Shown here piece by piece: positions 59,041-64,000 of a stretch of 64,000 bases of DNA. A model generated the notes under the pieces. The model had not been told where the DNA came from and made no database searches. It was given only the letters and a program-made list of their open reading frames with translations. The stretch's first letter is position 1. The number at the start of each line of letters is the position of its first letter. A program made the translations under genes and the position numbers. Origin of the DNA: Roseomonas nitratireducens (GTDB lineage: Bacteria > Pseudomonadota > Alphaproteobacteria > Acetobacterales > Acetobacteraceae); NCBI RefSeq assembly GCF_017813355.1, contig NZ_JAGIYZ010000004.1, positions 124,001-188,000 of the forward strand, read 5' to 3'.

Positions 59041-59923
59041 CGCTCGCCGCCATCGCTTCCGAGCTGTTCTTGCGCCAGTGCTTCGCGGATTCCTCGGGCA
59101 CGTAGTTCAGGTCCGCGTCGAAGACGATGCGGTCCTGCCCGGCGAGTGCGACGAAGCGCTTGCCCTTGCAGCGGCCGATCAGCGTCAGCCCCGCTTCCTG
59201 CGCGAGTTCCACGCCCCAGGCGGTGAAGCCCGATCGCGAAACCAGGATCGGGATGCCCATGCGCACGGTCTTGATGACCATCTCGGATGTCAGCCGGCCG
59301 GTCGTGTAGAAGATCTTGTCGTCGGGGCTCTCGCGGTGGCGGAACATCCAGCCGGCGATCTTGTCCACCGCGTTGTGGCGGCCGACATCCTCCATGTAGA
59401 CGATGGGCTCGTCGCGCACGCACAGCGCGCAGCCATGGATCGCGCCGGCTTCCAGATACAGCGTCGGCAGCGTGTTGATCCGGTGCAGCAGGCGGTACAG
59501 CCAGGATGTGCGCAACTCGGTCTTCGCCAGGCGCACCTGCGCGAAGCCTTCCATCAAATCGCCGAAAGCCGTGCCCTGCGCGCAGCCGGAAGTGAGCGTC
59601 TTCTTGCGCAGCTTCTCCTCGAAGTCGGTGCGCTCCGGCGTGCGCACGACGACCACGCCCAGGTCGTCGTCATACTCCACGCCCGTCACCTCCGCGTCCG
59701 GCTTCAGCATGCCCTGGTTCAGCAGGTAGCCGAGCGCGAGGTCCTCCGGGCGGTCGAGGATCGTCATCATGGTCACGATCTCCTGCCCGTTCAGGTAGAG
59801 CGTGAGCGGGCGTTCCACCGTGACGCTCGTCTCGATCGGCTGCCCGGTATGGTCGATGCCGGCGACGCGGCGCGTCAGGCGCGGATCGGTCGGGTCGGGC
59901 TGGACGCGGAGCGTGTGTTCCAT
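59030..59923 (-). CDS. fdhD: Formate dehydrogenase sulfurtransferase FdhD
   Basis: Passes sulfur from a cysteine desulfurase to the bis-MGD cofactor, required for formate dehydrogenase activity. The 297-residue protein has [32 protein letters not shown], the Cys loop [39 protein letters not shown] and [16 protein letters not shown]. coli FdhD has CxxC in the loop; here only the first Cys remains (GCAQG). Start ATG 59923; it lies downstream of a triple-hairpin repeat and upstream of mobA, which it overlaps. Confidence 0.95.
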   Translation of the reverse strand: MEHTLRVQPDPTDPRLTRRVAGIDHTGQPIETSVTVERPLTLYLNGQEIVTMMTILDRPEDLALGYLLNQGMLKPDAEVTGVEYDDDLGVVVVRTPERTDFEEKLRKKTLTSGCAQGTAFGDLMEGFAQVRLAKTELRTSWLYRLLHRINTLPTLYLEAGAIHGCALCVRDEPIVYMEDVGRHNAVDKIAGWMFRHRESPDDKIFYTTGRLTSEMVIKTVRMGIPILVSRSGFTAWGVELAQEAGLTLIGRCKGKRFVALAGQDRIVFDADLNYVPEESAKHWRKNSSEAMAASDEG

Positions 59924-59960
59924 GGGCGCGACATGGGGGAAGCCGCGGCCCGGCACAAGC

Positions 59961-60025
59961 GGGGCTCCGCCCCGGGCCCCGCCAGGGCTTCGCCCTGGAC
60001 CCACCAAAGGCCGAAAGGCCTTTGG
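59961..60025. repeat. Triple-hairpin palindromic element upstream of fdhD
   Basis: Three consecutive perfect inverted repeats: GGGGC-TCC-GCCCC (59961-59973), CCAGGGC-TTC-GCCCTGG (59982-59998) and CCAAAGGCC-GAAA-GGCCTTTGG (60004-60025). The last has a GNRA-type loop. It resembles REP-like elements of GC-rich alphaproteobacteria and separates the C39-like gene from fdhD. Confidence 0.7.
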
Positions 60026-60053
60026 AAACCGAGACCTGGCGGCCCGCCGGTGA

Positions 60054-60656
60054 TCAGCCGGGCAGGAGAATTCCCCGGCCTGCGAAGAAGCGCGCGAAAT
60101 CCGCGACGGCCAGCCGCGCATCGCGCTGCGACGCCGCCGTGTCGCCCGAAGGGTTGTGCAGCCGCAGCGCGCCGTCCTGCGCGCCGAAGACCAGCACGAG
60201 ATGCCCCCCGCGCGACGGCGGGTCGCGATCCGGCCAGCGGATGAAGGGATGGACCGATGCGATGAACAGCCCGCCACCGGCGACGAACGCCGGGACGTCG
60301 TGCGCCGCGACATCCACGCGCACCTCGGCCGCCATCCGCGGCACCTCCCGCAGCCAGGCGACGGCGGGGGCGTAGATCAGGCCCCGGATGGCGCCATCCG
60401 GGTGCACCACGTAGCCGCCGCGCGTCGTGATCTCCCGCGCCAGGTCGAAGGCGCGCGGCGGGACCACCCCGCGCGCGGCGAGCGCCATGCGCAGGCAGGC
60501 GACGCCGCACAGGTGCTCCGCCCAGCGCGCGTAGTCGGCCGCGCCCGCGGCGCCGGAGCGCGGCCAGAGCGGGTCATCCTCGGCGCGCAGCGTGCCGGCG
60601 AGGATCTCCCCGATCCGCTGCGCCGATTCCCACTGCCCGAAATAGGGCGGGATCAC
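60054..60656 (-). CDS. Peptidase C39-like family protein
   Basis: A ~200-residue papain-fold protein. WAEHLCGVACLRMALAARG carries the putative nucleophile Cys, and PFIRWPDRDPPSRGGHLVLV contains the His, followed by GAQDGALRLHNPSGD where the third residue (Asn/Asp) of a C39 triad would sit. The GTG start at 60656 overlaps the creatininase stop as GTGA; an ATG at 60686 would overlap by 34 bp. No leader-peptide transporter or bacteriocin gene is nearby, so it is not a dedicated bacteriocin protease. Substrate unknown. Confidence 0.65.
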   Translation of the reverse strand: MIPPYFGQWESAQRIGEILAGTLRAEDDPLWPRSGAAGAADYARWAEHLCGVACLRMALAARGVVPPRAFDLAREITTRGGYVVHPDGAIRGLIYAPAVAWLREVPRMAAEVRVDVAAHDVPAFVAGGGLFIASVHPFIRWPDRDPPSRGGHLVLVFGAQDGALRLHNPSGDTAASQRDARLAVADFARFFAGRGILLPG

Positions 60657-61450
60657 CGCGGCCCTTGGGCCCGCCCGCGCCGCCATACGTCGTCCGGCGG
60701 CGACCAGTTCACCGGGTCGCGCAGTTCGCGCGCGAGGCCCTCGGCCATCGCCTCGAAGATAGCCTTGCCCTTCTCCGCCGTCGCGGCGCGGGCGTCGCCG
60801 CGCACGCCGGTGACCGGGGCGCGTTCGTTGAAGGCCCAGAAGCGCGAGGAGACCTGCTTCCCGGCATCGAAATTCCCGGGCGAGACGGAGTTGGCGATCT
60901 CCTCCTGCCGCACCTGCGACGGGTCGAGGTGCAGCCACAGGCTGGTCTCCGCCTCGCAGGCATGGTGCATCGCCTTCTGCGCCGTCAGCGCCTGGGCGAT
61001 GGCCTCGGGCGCGACCTTCGTCACGGTGGTCGTCAGCACCGGAACGCCGAATTCATGCGCCAGCTCGCGCGCGCTGACGGCCAGCGGGTCGATGTTGCCG
61101 CCATGGCTGTTGAACAGCATGACGCGCGAAAAACCGTCCGCCAGCAGCGACTTCACGATGCAGCGCAGCACCCCGGCGAAGGTGGCGTAGTCCAGGCTGA
61201 TCGTGCCGCCGAAGGGGAAGTGGTGCTCGGACAGGCCGAGCCACATCGGCGGCAGCACCACCGCCGGCAGGTCGGCGCAGAGCTCGGCGGCGCGCACCGC
61301 CACGGAATGGCCGATGAAGGAATCGGTCCAGACCGGCAGGTGCGGGCCGTGCTGCTCGAGGCTCGCGACCGGCACCACCACCACGGCGTTGCGTTCGGCG
61401 AGCGCGCGCAACTGCGGCGCGGTCAGGCGTTCCCAGCGGACCTCGGCCAT
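60653..61450 (-). CDS. Creatininase family amidohydrolase
   Basis: A 265-residue zinc/manganese amidohydrolase of the creatininase group, which also includes MftE and FAPy deformylase. Metal-ligand motifs are VPVASLEQHGPHLPVWTDSF (Glu and His, then Asp), LFNSHGGNIDPLA (His) and CEAETSLWLHL (Glu). LPPMWLGLSEHHFPFGGTIS is the substrate-loop signature. Creatininase activity itself cannot be assumed. It is coupled to the C39-like gene downstream. Confidence 0.9.
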   Translation of the reverse strand: MAEVRWERLTAPQLRALAERNAVVVVPVASLEQHGPHLPVWTDSFIGHSVAVRAAELCADLPAVVLPPMWLGLSEHHFPFGGTISLDYATFAGVLRCIVKSLLADGFSRVMLFNSHGGNIDPLAVSARELAHEFGVPVLTTTVTKVAPEAIAQALTAQKAMHHACEAETSLWLHLDPSQVRQEEIANSVSPGNFDAGKQVSSRFWAFNERAPVTGVRGDARAATAEKGKAIFEAMAEGLARELRDPVNWSPPDDVWRRGRAQGPR

Positions 61451-61477
61451 CTCATCCCCTCCCCATCGCGTCCGCGC

Positions 61478-62044
61478 TCAGCCGCGGCCCATCGAGTAGA
61501 ATTCGTCGTTCGGCCGCAGGCTCGTCACGTTGGCGAGCCGGTTAGACATGCCGAAGAAGGCGGCGATCGCCGCGATGTCCCAGATCGCCTCGTCGTCGAA
61601 GCCGGCTTCGCGCAGCGCCGCGTGGTCGGAATCGTTCACCTCGTTGGCGCGGTCCGTCACCTTCAGCGCGAATTCCAGCATCGCGCGCTGCTTGTCGGTG
61701 ATGTCCGCCTTGCGCCAATTGGCCGCGACCTGGTCGGCGATCAGCGGGTTCTTCGCGCGGATGCGCAGGATCGCGCCATGCGCGACGACGCAGTACTGGC
61801 ACTGGTTGCGGGAGGAGACGGCGACGACGATCATCTCGCGCTCCGCCTTGGTCAGCCCCTCGGCCTTGTCCATCAGCGTGTCGTGGTAGGCCATGAAGGC
61901 GCGGAATTCCGCCGGGCGGTGCGCGAGCATCAGGAAGACGTTCGGGATGAAGCCCGACTTCTCCTGCACCGTCAGGATCCGCGTGCGGATATCCTCGGGC
62001 AGGGTGGCGATGTCGGGGATGGGGGTGCGGGCGATCGGCTTCAT
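61478..62044 (-). CDS. Peroxidase-related (carboxymuconolactone decarboxylase-like) protein
   Basis: A 188-residue AhpD-like protein with the redox motif RNQCQYCVVAHGAILR, the CxxC...H pattern of alkylhydroperoxidase D-like proteins. Other family features are KSGFIPNVFLMLAHRPAEFR and FDDEAIWDIAAIAAFFGMSN. Members show CxxC-dependent peroxidase activity or are of unknown function. It lies 27 bp upstream of the creatininase gene and 28 bp after ftsY on the same strand. Confidence 0.88.
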   Translation of the reverse strand: MKPIARTPIPDIATLPEDIRTRILTVQEKSGFIPNVFLMLAHRPAEFRAFMAYHDTLMDKAEGLTKAEREMIVVAVSSRNQCQYCVVAHGAILRIRAKNPLIADQVAANWRKADITDKQRAMLEFALKVTDRANEVNDSDHAALREAGFDDEAIWDIAAIAAFFGMSNRLANVTSLRPNDEFYSMGRG

Positions 62045-62072
62045 GCGGCCGACCTTCCGCCCGAAGCGCGGA

Positions 62073-63209
62073 TCAGTCCAGACCCAGCAGGCCGCGCGAG
62101 AAATCCCGCGCCTCGAAGGGCCTCAGATCCTCGGCCTTCTCGCCCACGCCCACCGCATGGACCGGCAGGCCGAATTCCTGCGCCAGCGCGACGACGACGC
62201 CGCCCTTGGCCGACCCGTCCAGCTTCGTCACGACCAGGCCCGAGACGTCGACCATCTCGCCGAACACCTTCACCTGCTGCACGGCGTTCTGGCCGGTGGT
62301 GGCATCCAGCACGAGCAGGACGGAATGCGGCGCGGTCTCGTCCACCCGGCGGATGATGCGCACGACCTTGCGCAGTTCCTCCATCAGCGCGGACTTGTTG
62401 TGTAGCCGCCCGGCGGTGTCGACCAGCAGCACGTCGAGCCCATCCGCCCGCGCCGCGGTCAGCGAATCGAAGGCGAGCCCGGCCGCGTCCGCGCCCGGCT
62501 TGGCGGGGGGGAAGAAGCGCGCGCCGGTGCGCTCGGCCCAGACCTGCAACTGTTCGACGGCCGCCGCGCGGAAGGTGTCGCCGGCGACGAAGCCGGCCTT
62601 CAGCCCCTGGTCGCGATACTGCTTGCCGAGCTTCGCGATCGTCGTCGTCTTGCCGGTGCCGTTCACGCCGACCACCAGCACGACATGCGGCGCGCGTGCG
62701 GGCTCGATGACCAGCGGCCGCGCCACGGGGGCGAGGATTGCGGCGATCTCCTCCGCGAGCGTCGCCTTCACCTCCTCATCCGTCACTTCCTTGCCGAAGC
62801 GCGTCTTGCGGAAGCCGTCCACGATGCGGCGGGAGGCGGCGACACCGAGATCGGCGGCGATCAGCGTCTCCTCCAGCTCCTCCAGCGCGGCGTCGTCCAG
62901 CTTCCGCTTGGTGAAGAGGCCGGTGACGCTCTCCGTCAGCTTGGCGGTGGAACGCGACAGGCCGGCCTTGAGCCGGGCGAACCAGCCGCCCTTGGCCGGC
63001 GGGTCCTCGGCCGCGGGGGGCGGGACCTCGACCGGGGTGGGCGCGGGGGTCGGTTCCGGGTTGGCGGGCGTCTCGGCCGGGCCGGGCTCCGGCGCCTCGG
63101 GCGCGGGGGGCGGGGCTTCCGGCGGGCCGGGGATGGGCAGTTCCGGCGGCCGCGGTTCCTGCGGCGCGTCCCCGCCGCCGCGCAGCCGGCCGAGCAGGTT
63201 CTTCAGCAT
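62073..63209 (-). CDS. ftsY: Signal recognition particle receptor FtsY
   Basis: SRP-receptor GTPase that docks ribosomes translating membrane proteins. The 378-residue protein has an N-terminal low-complexity A-domain (residues ~10-75) very rich in Pro, Glu and Ala, then the helical N-domain and the GTPase G-domain: GVNGTGKTTTIAKLG (G1), DTFRAAAVEQLQVWA, DTAGRLHNK (G3), TKLDGSAKGG (G4) and VGVGEKAEDLRPF. The ATG overlaps the mtaB stop by one base (TGATG). The Pro-rich leader replaces the acidic leader of enterobacterial FtsY. Confidence 0.97.
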   Translation of the reverse strand: MLKNLLGRLRGGGDAPQEPRPPELPIPGPPEAPPPAPEAPEPGPAETPANPEPTPAPTPVEVPPPAAEDPPAKGGWFARLKAGLSRSTAKLTESVTGLFTKRKLDDAALEELEETLIAADLGVAASRRIVDGFRKTRFGKEVTDEEVKATLAEEIAAILAPVARPLVIEPARAPHVVLVVGVNGTGKTTTIAKLGKQYRDQGLKAGFVAGDTFRAAAVEQLQVWAERTGARFFPPAKPGADAAGLAFDSLTAARADGLDVLLVDTAGRLHNKSALMEELRKVVRIIRRVDETAPHSVLLVLDATTGQNAVQQVKVFGEMVDVSGLVVTKLDGSAKGGVVVALAQEFGLPVHAVGVGEKAEDLRPFEARDFSRGLLGLD

Positions 63210-64000
63210 CAGGCGGCCTCCGCCAGCAGCGCGTCGGGTGCGGCGCCGGTCACGCGCAGGCGGCGTATCTCGCCGGGCGTCGCGGCCGCGCCCAGCAGGC
63301 GCAGCGGCGCGAATTGTTCCGTGTGGCCGCGGTCGGGGTGTTCGAACAGCACCGCTTCCTCCTGGCCCACGCGCGCGGCGAACAGGCGCGCGGCGGCGCG
63401 GGCCCCTGCTTCCCGCAGCCTGGCGGCGCGTTCCTTCCGGACCGGCACGGGCAGCTGCGGCATGCGCGCGGCGGGCGTGTCCGGCCGTTCGGAATAGGGA
63501 AAGACGTGCAGGAAGCTCAGGCCGCAGGCGTCCACCAGCGACAGCGTCTCGGCGAAATGCTCTTCCGTCTCGGTCGGGAAGCCGGCGATCAGGTCGGCGC
63601 CGAAGACCATCTCGGGCCGCAGGCGCCGCGCGCGCTCGGCCAGCGCGATGGCATCCGTGCGCAGGTGCCGCCGCTTCATGCGCTTGAGGATCATGTCCGC
63701 GCCGTGCTGCAGCGACAGGTGCAGGTGCGGCATCAGCCGCTTCTCCTCGGCGATCAGCCGCCAGAGATCCTCATCCACCTCGACCGGGTCGAGCGAGGAG
63801 AGCCGCAGCCGCGGCAGGTCCGGCACCAGCGCCAGCAGCCGGCGCACCATCTGCCCGAGCGTCGGCCGCCCGGGGAGGTCCGGCCCGTAGGAGGTGATGT
63901 CCACCCCCGTGAGCACCACTTCGCGATACCCGGCGGAGACGAGCGCGCGCACCTGCTCGACGATCGCGCCGATCGGGACGCTGCGCGACGGGCCGCGGCC
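63209..64000 (-). CDS. mtaB: tRNA t6A37 methylthiotransferase MtaB, N-terminus outside window
   Basis: C-terminal 263 residues of a radical-SAM methylthiotransferase, open through the right edge of the window. Visible parts are the end of the radical-SAM barrel (VLTGVDITSYGPDLP, LSSLDPVEVDE, HLHLSLQHGADMILKRMKRR, FGADLIAGFPTETEEHF, FLHVFPYSERPDTPAARMP) and a C-terminal TRAM-like domain starting near VLFEHPDRGHTEQFAPL. LHLSLQHG and IAGFPTET place it in the MiaB/MtaB family; the YPYSxRPGTxA-type motif and coupling to ftsY favour MtaB. The Cys cluster motifs lie beyond position 64000. Confidence 0.9.
   Translation of the reverse strand, partial: GRGPSRSVPIGAIVEQVRALVSAGYREVVLTGVDITSYGPDLPGRPTLGQMVRRLLALVPDLPRLRLSSLDPVEVDEDLWRLIAEEKRLMPHLHLSLQHGADMILKRMKRRHLRTDAIALAERARRLRPEMVFGADLIAGFPTETEEHFAETLSLVDACGLSFLHVFPYSERPDTPAARMPQLPVPVRKERAARLREAGARAAARLFAARVGQEEAVLFEHPDRGHTEQFAPLRLLGAAATPGEIRRLRVTGAAPDALLAEAA

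Noticed and set aside
1-64000. tRNA, rRNA, CRISPR arrays, insertion sequences, known riboswitches
   Set aside because: None recognised by eye in intergenic regions, which are nearly all shorter than 280 bp; a covariance-model scan would be needed to exclude small RNAs.

Overview
The window is very GC-rich DNA with third codon positions almost always G or C. Gene content points to an alphaproteobacterium of the Acetobacteraceae (Roseomonas-like): an sdhCDAB operon, xerC next to a DUF484 gene, priA, a cluster for a Cys-type molybdenum formate dehydrogenase with the DUF3305/DUF3306 accessory genes, NrsF/ECF sigma regulation, PilZ-tailed chemoreceptors and an FtsY with a Pro/Ala-rich leader. The family assignment is an inference. 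I see no tRNA, rRNA, CRISPR array, prophage or insertion sequence.

Layout. 1-2.0 kb (minus): XerC (cut by the window edge), DUF484 protein, fructose-6-phosphate aldolase/transaldolase; priA diverges. 4.4-9.7 kb (minus): a peptide-type ABC binding protein, then sdhCDAB behind a good sigma70-like promoter. 9.9-11.4 kb (minus): a pair like E. coli ygiB/ygiC. 11.5-14.3 kb (plus): MFS transporter, TRIC/UPF0126 channel and EamA exporter; a perfect CRP-type palindrome lies between these and the ygiB-like gene. 14.2-22.5 kb (minus): asd and three chemoreceptors, two of them a tandem duplication with a homogenised 3' half. 22.5-25.5 kb: NrsF, ECF sigma factor, OpgC-type acyltransferase, DUF1489 protein. 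25.6-33.3 kb (minus): a seven-gene hyfBCEFG-VOC-hyfI operon for a complex I/hydrogenase-4-like membrane complex whose large subunit has lost all four Ni-Fe cysteines. 33.4-35.4 kb: TRAP transporter DctQM without a binding protein. 35.5-36.9 kb: a DUF4157 metallopeptidase-type domain fused to a zinc-phospholipase-like domain, the most unusual protein here. 36.9-41.6 kb (minus): aldo/keto reductase, pirin, universal stress protein, an APH-kinase/P-loop fusion, pdxH. 41.8-43.7 kb (plus): fabI and aroC.

43.8-59.9 kb is a formate dehydrogenase island. It holds a 681-residue polyferredoxin (minus); a divergent plus-strand run with a ligase-like protein, four proteins of unknown role (DUF6505, DUF6352, DUF3305, DUF3306), a TorD-type chaperone, a small Tat protein, fdhA-fdhB-fdhC, mobB, moeA and a small membrane protein; and a converging minus-strand run with an Ntn hydrolase, a 41-residue membrane peptide, mobA and fdhD. 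Together these supply the catalytic subunits, iron-sulfur wiring, membrane cytochrome, Mo-bis-MGD synthesis (moeA, mobA, mobB) and cofactor sulfuration (fdhD). 60.0-64 kb (minus): C39-like protein, creatininase-family amidohydrolase, peroxidase-related protein, ftsY, and mtaB (cut by the right edge).

Many neighbouring genes overlap as ATGA, GTGA or TGATG, which suggests tight translational coupling. Intergenic spaces hold GC-rich palindromic repeats, including a 40-bp unit seen twice with one mismatch and a triple-hairpin element upstream of fdhD.
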